From Chitinophaga sp. CF418 (GTDB lineage Bacteria; Bacteroidota; Bacteroidia; Chitinophagales; Chitinophagaceae): DNA of 64,000 nt. Made by a program: the position numbers and the translations under genes. The notes under the pieces were generated by a model, which saw only the letters and a list, made by a program, of their open reading frames with translations, was not told the origin of the DNA and made no database searches. This document shows, in pieces, positions 9,304-17,336 of this stretch; position 1 is the first letter of the stretch, and each line of letters starts with the position of its first letter. Location: positions 186,001-250,000 of the forward strand of contig NZ_FRCN01000007.1 in the NCBI RefSeq assembly GCF_900142925.1, given 5' to 3'.

Positions 9304-10665
9304 ATGGCAGTACGTAATAACCGATTATCTGCTGAAGAATACCAGCAGCACTTCAGTGACATTCATCCGCCTTTTGAGACGCGCGATGCGGCACTGGTAG
9401 AAGCAAACCGCTGCCTTTTCTGTTACGATGCGCCCTGTACCAAAAGCTGCCCCACCAGCATCAATGTCCCTAAATTCATTAAGCAGATCACGACAGACAA
9501 TCTCAAAGGATCCGCTTACACTATTTTCTCTTCCAACATCATGGGCGGTGGTTGTGCTAAGGTCTGTCCTGTAGAAAAACTTTGTGAAGGCGCCTGCGTA
9601 TACAACCTCATGGAAGAAGAAGCGATCCCTATTGCCCGTCTGCAACGTTATGCTACAGAAAGGGCGATACAGGAGAAATGGCCTTTGTTCGAAAGAAAAC
9701 CTTCCATCGGTAAAAAAGTAGCGGTGATCGGCGCAGGACCAGCTGGCCTGAGTTGTGCGCATGCCTTGTCAAGAGAAGGTGTCGATGTAACCATTTATGA
9801 GAAGGAAAGCAAAGGCGGTGGTCTCATGACCTACGGTATCGCCGCTTATAAGGTTACCCCGCAGTTCTGCCAGGAAGAAGTAGACTATATTACCTCTATC
9901 GGCGGGATTGACATCCAATACAACAAAGAGTTCGGTAAAGACATCACCCTCGATGAGCTGCAGCGGCAATATGATGCCGTTTATCTTGGCTTTGGTGTTG
10001 GACTTGCCCGTCAGCTATATATTCCCGGTGAACAATTGGATGGGGTAGTAGATGCTATCAGCTTTATTTACGACATCCGCAATAGCGGCTTTCCTGCCGT
10101 TCCCGTAGGCGATCAGGTGGCAGTCATCGGTATGGGCATGACAGCCATTGATGCCGCTACCCAGGCGAAGAGACTGGGAGCAAAAGAAGTGACCCTCGTT
10201 TACCGGAGAACCCAACAGGAAATGCCCTGCACAGAAGCAGAGATGAACATCGCATTACTGGATGGTTGCAAAATCATCTGGCTGGCTGCACCTACCGAGA
10301 TATTGGGAGAAGATGGAAAGGTCGCACAACTGGTCTGCAATGTAGTAAAGCTGGAAGACGCAGCCGGTGGCCGCCGTCAGCTGGTGATCACTGATGAGCA
10401 GATCATCTTACCGGTAGATATGGTCATCAAGGCCGCCGGACAAATGCCCTTTGAACAATTAGTACACAGCCACGAGCTAAACAATGATCATGGAAAAATC
10501 ACCACTACCAGCAATGGCGTCACCAGTATTGCCGGCGTCTTCGCAGGCGGCGATTGTGTGAATGGCGGCAAGGAAGTAGTAGATGCAGTGCAGGCAGGAA
10601 AAGACGGCGCTAAGGCAATCCTGGAATATATGCAGAATGAAGAAAGTCCGGAAAGTAATAGCTGA
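9304..10665 (+). CDS. preT: Dihydropyrimidine dehydrogenase, NAD(P)H-oxidising FAD/Fe-S subunit PreT
   Basis: The 453-residue protein resembles the glutamate-synthase small subunit. N-terminal cysteines for two [4Fe-4S] clusters include Cys37, Cys40, Cys45 and Cys49 (CLFCYDAPCTKSC), followed by CAKVCPVEKLCEGAC. An FAD-binding GAGPAGLS lies at about residues 143-150 and a second nucleotide-binding motif reads GMGMTAIDAA. The protein would pass electrons from NAD(P)H to PreA for uracil or thymine reduction. Pairing with preA 298 bp downstream separates it from a true glutamate synthase subunit. The long gap to preA is filled by a tandem repeat. Confidence 0.92.
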   Translation: MAVRNNRLSAEEYQQHFSDIHPPFETRDAALVEANRCLFCYDAPCTKSCPTSINVPKFIKQITTDNLKGSAYTIFSSNIMGGGCAKVCPVEKLCEGACVYNLMEEEAIPIARLQRYATERAIQEKWPLFERKPSIGKKVAVIGAGPAGLSCAHALSREGVDVTIYEKESKGGGLMTYGIAAYKVTPQFCQEEVDYITSIGGIDIQYNKEFGKDITLDELQRQYDAVYLGFGVGLARQLYIPGEQLDGVVDAISFIYDIRNSGFPAVPVGDQVAVIGMGMTAIDAATQAKRLGAKEVTLVYRRTQQEMPCTEAEMNIALLDGCKIIWLAAPTEILGEDGKVAQLVCNVVKLEDAAGGRRQLVITDEQIILPVDMVIKAAGQMPFEQLVHSHELNNDHGKITTTSNGVTSIAGVFAGGDCVNGGKEVVDAVQAGKDGAKAILEYMQNEESPESNS

Positions 10666-10680
10666 AGGGATAGTGATATC

Positions 10681-10911
10681 TGATGAATAAGAATGACTAC
10701 ATACAAATGCAGCTGTAAGATCCGAATTAGGTATTGATTTGATGCATGAGATTGACTACATACAAATGCATCCACAAGCTCCGGCCGTAGGCGATTGATC
10801 TGATGAATAAGAATGACTACATACAAATGCAGCTGTAAGATCCGAATTAGGTAATTGATTTGAGGCATGAGATTGACTACATACAAATGCATCCAGGCTT
10901 TGGCCGTAGGC
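10681..10911. repeat. 120-bp tandem duplication between preT and preA
   Basis: Two nearly identical units start at 10681 and 10801, sharing their first 50 or more bases. Each unit contains two copies of GACTACATACAAATGCA (10695-10711, 10754-10770, 10815-10831, 10875-10891), so the finer period is about 60 bp. The array is unrelated in sequence to the GC-rich hairpin elements. Its role is unknown. It sits where ribosomes and RNA polymerase must pass to reach preA. Confidence 0.85.
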
Positions 10912-10963
10912 AATAATTGACAATAACATTTTAAGCTGGTTACAGCATTTAAATACGCTAATT

Positions 10964-12232
10964 ATGGCAGACATTTCAGCAAACTTCCTGGGTATAAAAT
11001 CGCCCAACCCTTTCTGGTTAGCGAGCGCTCCCCCTACGGATAAAAAATTGAACGTACTCCGCGCCTTCGAGGCCGGTTGGGGTGGGGTAGTATGGAAGAC
11101 CCTGGGAAGCCAGATAAAAAACGTTTCCTCCCGTTATTCCTCCATAGATTACAATGGCCACCGGGTAATGGGCTTCAACAATATAGAACTGATCAGCGAT
11201 CGCCCTCTGGACCTCAATCTCAAGGAAATCGCAGAATGCGTCAGGCTCTTTCCCGACCGCGCTATGATCGTTTCCCTCATGGCAGACAACAATCGGGAGA
11301 GCTGGCATGAACTGATCAAAAAGGTAGAAGATACCGGTGCTCACGGACTTGAACTGAACTTCGGTTGCCCGCATGGTATGACAGAGCGTGGCATGGGTGC
11401 TGCCGTCGGACAAGACCCAGACATTGCAGCCCGTGTTGTGGAATGGGTGATGGAGGCCGCCACTACTCCCGTCATCACCAAGCTGACGCCCAACGTCCAC
11501 TCTGTAGTCCCTACCGGCCGCGCTGCTGTTAATGCCGGCACCAATGCCTTATCGCTCATTAATACCATCCAGTCTGTCACCGGCGTGGACCTCGATACTT
11601 TCGTCCCTAATCCCAATGTCGGCGGACAATCCACCTTTGGCGGCTATTGCGGCCCTGCTGTAAAGCCTATCGCCCTGAAGATGCTCACCACTATCAGCCA
11701 GGACCCTGTCACCGCTAAAGTGCCTGTATCCGGCATCGGAGGCATCAGCACCTGGAAAGACGCCGCCGAGTTTATGCTCCTGGGCGCCACCACTGTACAG
11801 GTGTGTACTGCTGCTATGCGTTATGGCTTCCGTATCATCGAAGATCTCTGTGATGGTCTGAATAACTGGATGGATGAGAAAGGCTTCAAAACTATTGGCG
11901 ACTTTATCGGCCGCTCGGTACCTACACTAACGAGCTGGGAAGAGCTGGACATCAATTATCATATCATCGCAAAAATCAACCAGGACAAATGCATTCACTG
12001 CGGACTGTGTTATATCAGTTGTGAAGACGGGGCACACCAGGCCATCAACCTGTCATACGGCAACCCATACAACACATATACTGTCAAAGATGAAGAATGT
12101 GTAGGCTGTAACTTATGCAAACTGGTATGCCCTGTAGATAATTGCATTACCATGGAGGTACACCGCAGGGGAGATGAATACCTCAACTGGAAAGAATTCC
12201 AGCGTAGAGGCCTGCCATTGAATGATCACTGA
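10964..12232 (+). CDS. preA: Dihydropyrimidine dehydrogenase, FMN/Fe-S catalytic subunit PreA
   Basis: A dihydroorotate-dehydrogenase-like TIM barrel of 422 residues that binds FMN and reduces uracil or thymine. The catalytic acid is probably Cys135 in NFGCPHGMTERGMG, matching the active-site cysteine of DPD. A C-terminal ferredoxin-like module with two [4Fe-4S] sites starts at Cys343 (CIHCGLCYISC) and continues with CVGCNLCKLVCP. PreA and PreT together equal most of eukaryotic DPD. This is the last gene of the cluster; the converging phospholipase gene lies beyond a long repeat block. Confidence 0.95.
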   Translation: MADISANFLGIKSPNPFWLASAPPTDKKLNVLRAFEAGWGGVVWKTLGSQIKNVSSRYSSIDYNGHRVMGFNNIELISDRPLDLNLKEIAECVRLFPDRAMIVSLMADNNRESWHELIKKVEDTGAHGLELNFGCPHGMTERGMGAAVGQDPDIAARVVEWVMEAATTPVITKLTPNVHSVVPTGRAAVNAGTNALSLINTIQSVTGVDLDTFVPNPNVGGQSTFGGYCGPAVKPIALKMLTTISQDPVTAKVPVSGIGGISTWKDAAEFMLLGATTVQVCTAAMRYGFRIIEDLCDGLNNWMDEKGFKTIGDFIGRSVPTLTSWEELDINYHIIAKINQDKCIHCGLCYISCEDGAHQAINLSYGNPYNTYTVKDEECVGCNLCKLVCPVDNCITMEVHRRGDEYLNWKEFQRRGLPLNDH

Positions 12233-12310
12233 GGAACCAGGATTTCAAACGCGCTATTCTTTCACCAGGATTTCGAACTCGCTATTCTTTCAATGGTCTT
12301 CAACAATACG

Positions 12311-12836
12311 TCAGGCTCAGTCAGGAGTCCCAGTGTTTGTAGCGCGTCGTGACAACCCCCGGCGGCAATAAACCGGGACGACAATAGACCGGGAAACAAA
12401 ACGTCAATTGACTCCGCCAGGAGTCACGGTGTTTGTAGCGCGGGGTGACAACCCCGGGACGGCAACCCGGGGCGGCAAAACCCGGGACGACAACCCCGGG
12501 CGGCAATAAACCGGGAAACAATAGACCGGGAAACAAAACGTCAATCGACTCCGCCAGGAGTCCCAGTGTTTGTAGCGCGGGGTGACAACCCCGGGGACGG
12601 CAACCCCGGGGCGGCAACCCCGGGACGACAACCCCGGGGTGACAACCCCCGGGACGACAACCCCGGGGACGGCAACCCGGGGACGACAACCCCGGGGACG
12701 GCAACCCGGGGCGGCAACCCCGGGGCGGCAACCCCGGGACGACAACCCCGGGACGACAACCCCGGGGACGGCACCCCCCGGGACGGCACCCCCCGGGACG
12801 ACAACCCCGGGTGGCAACCCCGGGGAACAAAACACA
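12311..12836. repeat. Copies D, E and F of the two-hairpin repeat with a long CCCCGG-rich array
   Basis: Copies E and F have hairpin 1 GACTCC-GCCA-GGAGTC (12410-12425, 12547-12562), then GTAG (12435-12438, 12572-12575), then hairpin 2 CGGGGT-GACA-ACCCCG (12441-12456, 12578-12593). Copy D (about 12311-12362) is degenerate. After F, about 18 units like GACAACCCCGGG or GGCAACCCCGGGG run to about 12830, extremely GC-rich against the local background. Each unit equals the loop plus 3' arm of hairpin 2. The block separates convergent preA and the phospholipase gene. Several long open frames on both strands here are low-complexity artefacts. Confidence 0.85.
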
Positions 12837-12889
12837 TGGCAACCCATCTGGTTATAAAACACGGGTAATCCCATTTACAGCAGATACTG

Positions 12890-15409
12890 TCACACAACAC
12901 CTCCCATTAATGGATCTGTCTGACTAATCTTCCCCGTCTCCACATGCCCTGCAAACCCCTCAAACATATCTGTTCCCGGAACGCTGACAGTATAATCATA
13001 CCACTGATGACTTCTGGTTAAATTCAGCACAACGTTCACCGTTTCCTGCGGAGCCACGGTGCGCTTCACCATGCCATTCTTATAGCTGTTATCCTTTATC
13101 TCAACAATGTGAGCCTTCGTATCATAATTGGTGATGCTGACGATGATATTACCCGTCAGTGCTGCTGTATTCATTTTACTCTTCTCGTAATGTGTTTCTA
13201 TCTTCAGCTGCGGATTGTTCTTGCTTCCTGCAAATTCACGATAGAAACCATTCGGTGCATATACTCTCAGGTGATAATTCCCCTTGTCAAAATCATTCAA
13301 TGCCCATTCGTCAACCAGTGTGTCACCCGGCGCGGTAGCATATTGCCAGGTACGCAGTACCTCCTGTTTGTAAGGCTGCATGGCATATACCATAAAAGGA
13401 GCACCGGAAGCGCGGTTGCCAAAAGCGGTATTTGCCGCATTAAAGCTGATGCTGTAGCTGTTCTTCTCCTTATTGAACTGGCCATTTACCAGCAGTTCAT
13501 AAGGCACAGCGCAAGCCTGCCGTGTACCTTTCTCCTGTTTGGGAAAGTACGATGACCGTAAATGATCTTTATTGATCTGGTCAATCTCCGATTCGGTCAG
13601 TGCCTTGAAGTTATCAGGCGTCTGCTTGAACTTTGTGCTATAGATCTTTTCTATGAATGCCTGTTTCTGCAGGAACTGCGGACTATCGATCTTTTCTCCG
13701 TTATAAGGCCTGAAGGCAGCTGTAAGGTCTCCACAGATGGTGCGTCTCCACGCTGTGATATTCTCTTCCTTCACTTGTTTATTAAACTTCTTCGCTATAA
13801 AGTTCTCCAGGAATTGTAAAGAAGAGGTATGATCAAACAGCTCGGAACAAACATATCCGCCTCTTGTCCATGGAGAAGCAATGACCATAGGAACCCTGTA
13901 TCCCAGTCCGATGGAGCTCTCTCTGATCCTGTCGGCCATAGCTGAAGGATTGGTCTGCTGCTCTTTCGTCGCAAAATCCATTTTAGGGTCTATACCCTGA
14001 GATACTTTGCCGGTATGCTCTTTATAAGGATTGGGTACCGCATATGGTACCACATGGTCAAAGAAACCATCATTCTCATCATAAGTAAGAACAAAGATCG
14101 TTTTCTTCCACACTTCCGGATTCTGCAACAGGATCTCCATCACTTCATTTACATACCAGGGACCAAACCACGGTTCTCCCGGATGGTCTGAGAAGTTGGC
14201 GGGCGACATGAGCCAGGATACAGTAGGCAGGGTACCATTCTTCACATCTTCCCTGAACTGGTGAAGGATGTCTCCTTTAGGAACATTCAGCTCTCTGCCG
14301 GTACCGTCATCCTCATATTTTATGGTGGTCAGCTCATGGTAGTGCGGATCATTACTGTTTACTGTAAATGCCCTGGCATTGAGTTTCCTTTCTGCTTCCG
14401 GAAGCTTATTGTAGGCCTCCAGGGTATATTGTAGCTTCTCTTCTTCTATTTTGGCCAATACTTTCTTTGCAGCAGCCAGTTTGAGATTGATCGCATCTGA
14501 TGCCGGTTCTTTTTCCAGGCGTTCTATCTCCTGAAGGATATTGGCTTTCTTGAGATCAAGATTGGCAATACTACCCGGATGTAGCCGTATGTTGAACTGT
14601 TTGTAATACTCCAGTATGTTACAGCCGAAGTTACTAAGCCAGTCATTTTCTTCCCCTTTCAGACCAAATCCCATGGTCACCTCATTCTGGTATACTTTCC
14701 AGGAAATACCATTCTCTTCCAGGCGTTCGGGATACGTTTTCCATTCCAGTTCAGGAGTAGCATAATTGCTAATGTTCCACAGATGCGCTATTCCGGCCGG
14801 TTCGTTCTTTTCACGCACAGTACCTGTCATCCAGTAATAACGGTTAGGGTGCGTACCGGTGATGCTGGAACAGAAGTTCTGGTCACAGATCGTAAAGGCA
14901 TCCGCCAATGAGTAATAGAACGGAAAATCAGCACGGTCGCAATATCCCATTGTCAGCGGGACATCGGCATATTCCTTCCTGGATGTCTTTTTCACGTCCA
15001 GCCAGCGGTCATATTTACCATCATTGCGTGCATCTGTCTGATCCGTCCAGTTATGCGGTGTTGATCCCATCCAGGGCACTTTGGTGTCCATGGTGTTGAG
15101 TCGGAAAGGAGCATAGGTCTTACCTTCTTTGTTCGATTGCAACCATACCTTGTTCTGGTTGCTTAACCGGATAGCCCTGGGATCGTTAAAGCCCCTTACT
15201 CCCTGCAATGCACCGAACAGGTGATCGAAAGAGCGGTTTTCCTGCATAAGGAATACAATATGCTCTGCATCGTAAAATGTACTGCCCGGCTCCGGGTTAA
15301 TAGCTAATGCGCGCTGTATTGCCGGTGGCATTGCACTGGCAAGGGCAGCACTTCCTGATAATAGCGCTGCTTTTTTTAGAAAATCTCTGCGGGTATCCAT
15401 ATTTTTCAC
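12890..15409 (-). CDS. Phosphocholine-specific phospholipase C, Tat-exported
   Basis: An 839-residue enzyme of the bacterial PLC/acid-phosphatase-like phosphoesterase family, which hydrolyses phosphatidylcholine or sphingomyelin head groups. The N-terminus carries a twin-arginine signal (TRRDFLKKAALLSG), then the family motif IVFLMQENRSFDHLFG, followed by conserved His and Asp motifs such as LTYDENDGFFDHV. Two beta-rich C-terminal repeats (about 640-830) match the extra domains of long family members. It is probably periplasmic or secreted and could supply phosphate or choline. It is monocistronic, convergent to preA, and the start is supported by the signal. Confidence 0.9.
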   Translation of the reverse strand: MKNMDTRRDFLKKAALLSGSAALASAMPPAIQRALAINPEPGSTFYDAEHIVFLMQENRSFDHLFGALQGVRGFNDPRAIRLSNQNKVWLQSNKEGKTYAPFRLNTMDTKVPWMGSTPHNWTDQTDARNDGKYDRWLDVKKTSRKEYADVPLTMGYCDRADFPFYYSLADAFTICDQNFCSSITGTHPNRYYWMTGTVREKNEPAGIAHLWNISNYATPELEWKTYPERLEENGISWKVYQNEVTMGFGLKGEENDWLSNFGCNILEYYKQFNIRLHPGSIANLDLKKANILQEIERLEKEPASDAINLKLAAAKKVLAKIEEEKLQYTLEAYNKLPEAERKLNARAFTVNSNDPHYHELTTIKYEDDGTGRELNVPKGDILHQFREDVKNGTLPTVSWLMSPANFSDHPGEPWFGPWYVNEVMEILLQNPEVWKKTIFVLTYDENDGFFDHVVPYAVPNPYKEHTGKVSQGIDPKMDFATKEQQTNPSAMADRIRESSIGLGYRVPMVIASPWTRGGYVCSELFDHTSSLQFLENFIAKKFNKQVKEENITAWRRTICGDLTAAFRPYNGEKIDSPQFLQKQAFIEKIYSTKFKQTPDNFKALTESEIDQINKDHLRSSYFPKQEKGTRQACAVPYELLVNGQFNKEKNSYSISFNAANTAFGNRASGAPFMVYAMQPYKQEVLRTWQYATAPGDTLVDEWALNDFDKGNYHLRVYAPNGFYREFAGSKNNPQLKIETHYEKSKMNTAALTGNIIVSITNYDTKAHIVEIKDNSYKNGMVKRTVAPQETVNVVLNLTRSHQWYDYTVSVPGTDMFEGFAGHVETGKISQTDPLMGGVV

Positions 15410-15659
15410 TTGATAATATTAGCATGAATGACGGGCTCCCAGCTGGACCTGATAAGGAAGTTCCGTTTTCAACTCCCGGGTTCTCATGAACACGATTTGT
15501 GAGTAGCCTGATTGAATCCGTTTACAAAAAGCAGCCTGATCTCACCCAGGTTGTAATTTACTCCCCGGTTCCTGGTCAGGAGATTGGCGAAGATAGAAAT
15601 AGCGATCCTAAAGGTCAACCCCCGTATTTTAAATGTTTTTTAAGTTTTCAGGAATCCAC
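15410..15659. other. Intergenic region without convincing gene
   Basis: This stretch lies upstream of the phospholipase start. It should hold that gene's promoter, but I find no clear TAnnTTTG element. A plus-strand open frame crossing into the small minus-strand gene has no recognisable content. Confidence 0.4.
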
Positions 15660-15705
15660 TTTAAACGCAAAAATCCACCAGCGAAGGTGGATCTTTGTGT
15701 TTAAA
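15660..15705 (-). terminator. Long hairpin terminator of the small minus-strand gene
   Basis: TTTAAAC (15660-15666) pairs with GTTTAAA (15699-15705), and the inner stem ATCCACC pairs with GGTGGAT around an AGCGAA loop. On the minus strand the inner stem is followed by an AT-rich tail. Its place 22 bp after the stop codon of the 82-residue frame supports that frame being a gene. Confidence 0.55.
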
Positions 15706-15726
15706 GCGGATGGATGGTCTCAGATA

Positions 15727-15975
15727 TTATATCCAGTAATGCCTGGAATAAGCTTCTTTATCTATCACCCTTATAATAGTCTCTTCAACAATATCTTCTT
15801 CATTACATGTTTTCACGATAAAGGAAATCAGGGGCTTGTCACATGAACGGATACGCTCAGCAACGATCGCTTCTATTGACTTACCTACCTGTTCGGGCGT
15901 GATCGTTACCATCTCCTGTTTCCTGTTCTCAGCGGGTATACCTTCTACGATCATCATTTCAATAACACTGGTCAT
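15727..15975 (-). CDS. Small hypothetical protein (82 aa)
   Basis: I do not recognise this protein. It is acidic at first, without signal peptide, and appears to form mixed alpha/beta structure (MVTITPEQVGKSIEAIV, then LISFIVKT). It has a terminator-like hairpin just downstream and an upstream gap of its own, both of which favour a real gene over a chance frame. There is no operon partner. Confidence 0.5.
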   Translation of the reverse strand: MTSVIEMMIVEGIPAENRKQEMVTITPEQVGKSIEAIVAERIRSCDKPLISFIVKTCNEEDIVEETIIRVIDKEAYSRHYWI

Positions 15976-16122
15976 TTTTCTAATAGGTTTTATTTATAAT
16001 AAAAGATAAGGCTGGTTAATTACCTTTATGTCTCATTCACAGTTTGTTTTGACACTACAAAGGAAATACGATTTCCCGCGCAGTACCATCCCCAATACCG
16101 AGGATGCAAGGTATATATGGGT

Positions 16123-16143
16123 TCCCCATCTTTGGGGATTTTA
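16123..16143 (+). terminator. Terminator-like hairpin upstream of the acetolactate decarboxylase gene
   Basis: TCCCCA (16123-16128) pairs with TGGGGA (16133-16138) around a four-base loop, followed by TTTTAAT. No gene ends here on the plus strand, so it may stop a short leader transcript or be a chance stem. Confidence 0.3.
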
Positions 16144-16199
16144 ATATTACATTAGTTGACAGACATTTGCATACAAATAGTCATGTTAAATGTCTACGC

Positions 16200-16236
16200 T
16201 TAAGCAGAAGATCTGATGGGGGATCTTTCCGCTTAA
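16200..16236 (+). promoter_or_regulatory. Leader hairpin before the acetolactate decarboxylase gene
   Basis: TTAAGC (16200-16205) pairs with GCTTAA (16231-16236), and AAGATC (16208-16213) pairs with GATCTT (16222-16227), leaving a small internal loop and an 8-base apical loop. It lies 63 bp before the start codon, so it would be in the 5' UTR. There is no T-run, and I do not match it to a known riboswitch. Confidence 0.35.
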
Positions 16237-16299
16237 TGGTCGTCCCGGTTCATGCAGGACGACTTTTTATTGAATTACCATTATCCAATCATAAATGAC

Positions 16300-17172
16300 A
16301 TGACACAAGCATTCAATTACACAAGGACCGGATCATTACTGATACTCCTGCTATTAGGATCACTCTCTTCCTTACAGGCACAGAAGCAGACCAGCGAAAA
16401 CAGGAATACCACCACCGCTAAGAGATTCCCGGGGCACAAAAAAGCAACAGGCAGTAACGTAAAATATAACACGCTTTTCCAATACGGCGTTGCCGATGCC
16501 TTTATCGGGGGAGTGTTCGATGGCAATTACACCTGGAACCAGTTAAAACAACAGGGCGACTTCGGTCTGGGTGCTCCGGATCAGCTGGACGGGGAACTGA
16601 CCATCTGCGATGGGAAAGGCTATCAGACGCAATCCACCGGTAAAACCACACAGGTAACAGACGGTTTCAAGACTTCCCTGGCTTTCGTTACCTTTTTTAA
16701 AGCAGATACTACCTTCATCGTTAATGGCACCCAGGACCAGGCAGCCGCTTTTAAGCAGATAGATACCTATCTGAAGAAGAAGAACGGCATGTACGCCATC
16801 AGGATCTCCGGTAGTTTTAATCAGCTGAAAACAAGGGCTTTCCCTCCTCCGCAGCAGCCTTATGCGCCCCTGGCCACCCTGCTGAATACCCAGCAATTCT
16901 TCGATATAAAGAACACCAAAGGGGTACTGGTAGGATATAAACTGCCGGCCTATATTAACGGACTTAGCATCGAAGGCTATCACTTTCATTTCCTGTCAGA
17001 CGACCGTACCCAGGGAGGACATATGCTCAGCTTCTCAGGAAACGATTTGAAGGTGGAAGTGGCGGAACTGAAGGACTTTCACATGACGGTGCCGGACGAC
17101 GGCTCCTTTATGAACTACGAGTTTAAAAAGAAGCAAAATATTGATCTGGAGAAAGTTGAGAAGGGGCATTAA
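16300..17172 (+). CDS. budA: Acetolactate decarboxylase with export signal
   Basis: The enzyme converts alpha-acetolactate to acetoin. The zinc-site signature is clear: His228 and His230 in GYHFHFLSDDRTQGGH, with the third ligand His241. I chose ATG 16300, not 16252, because it starts a signal peptide (basic start, GSLLILLLLGSLSSLQA) with a predicted cut after the AQ at about 28. Most family members are cytosolic, but exported forms are known (for example from Brevibacillus). The mature length of about 262 residues fits. No acetolactate synthase gene is nearby. Confidence 0.9.
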   Translation: MTQAFNYTRTGSLLILLLLGSLSSLQAQKQTSENRNTTTAKRFPGHKKATGSNVKYNTLFQYGVADAFIGGVFDGNYTWNQLKQQGDFGLGAPDQLDGELTICDGKGYQTQSTGKTTQVTDGFKTSLAFVTFFKADTTFIVNGTQDQAAAFKQIDTYLKKKNGMYAIRISGSFNQLKTRAFPPPQQPYAPLATLLNTQQFFDIKNTKGVLVGYKLPAYINGLSIEGYHFHFLSDDRTQGGHMLSFSGNDLKVEVAELKDFHMTVPDDGSFMNYEFKKKQNIDLEKVEKGH

Positions 17173-17184
17173 GCCCCTTTTTTT
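17161..17184 (+). terminator. Intrinsic terminator of the acetolactate decarboxylase gene
   Basis: AAGGGGC (17161-17167) pairs with GCCCCTT (17173-17179) around ATTAA, followed by a T-run. The stop codon TAA lies inside the loop, so the coding region ends within its own terminator. Confidence 0.85.
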
Positions 17185-17211
17185 ATTCCTTGCCTGCTAT
17201 CTATCGAAATA

Positions 17212-17242
17212 TTTAGTTCGGTCAATAAATCTTGTATATTTG
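17212..17242 (+). promoter_or_regulatory. Bacteroidota-type promoter for the DinB gene
   Basis: TATATTTG at 17235-17242 fits the -7 consensus TAnnTTTG. A TTTA at 17212 lies about 19 bp upstream, in place of the -33 TTTG. It precedes the start codon by about 95 bp. Confidence 0.5.
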
Positions 17243-17336
17243 CCGCGGTATTACATTATAATCGGGCAGCGGACCAGCATGTCCCTGCTTGTACCACCAT
17301 TTTGCTTCATTTGTACACCGCTCAAAATAAATTATC

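Noticed and set aside
10488..10913. 141-codon minus-strand frame with repeated LHLYVV blocks
   Set aside because: It only reflects the 120-bp tandem repeat and overlaps the end of preT.
12430..12836. Possible CRISPR array
   Set aside because: Units are 12-16 bp, nearly contiguous and without unique spacers; no cas genes are present.
12321..12900. Several overlapping open frames rich in Pro, Gly and Arg on both strands
   Set aside because: They are translations of the GC-rich short array in different frames; a stop-poor repeat gives open frames by composition alone, and none has a start region or domain.
15499..15846. 115-codon plus-strand frame
   Set aside because: It crosses a terminator hairpin and overlaps the better-supported minus-strand small gene.
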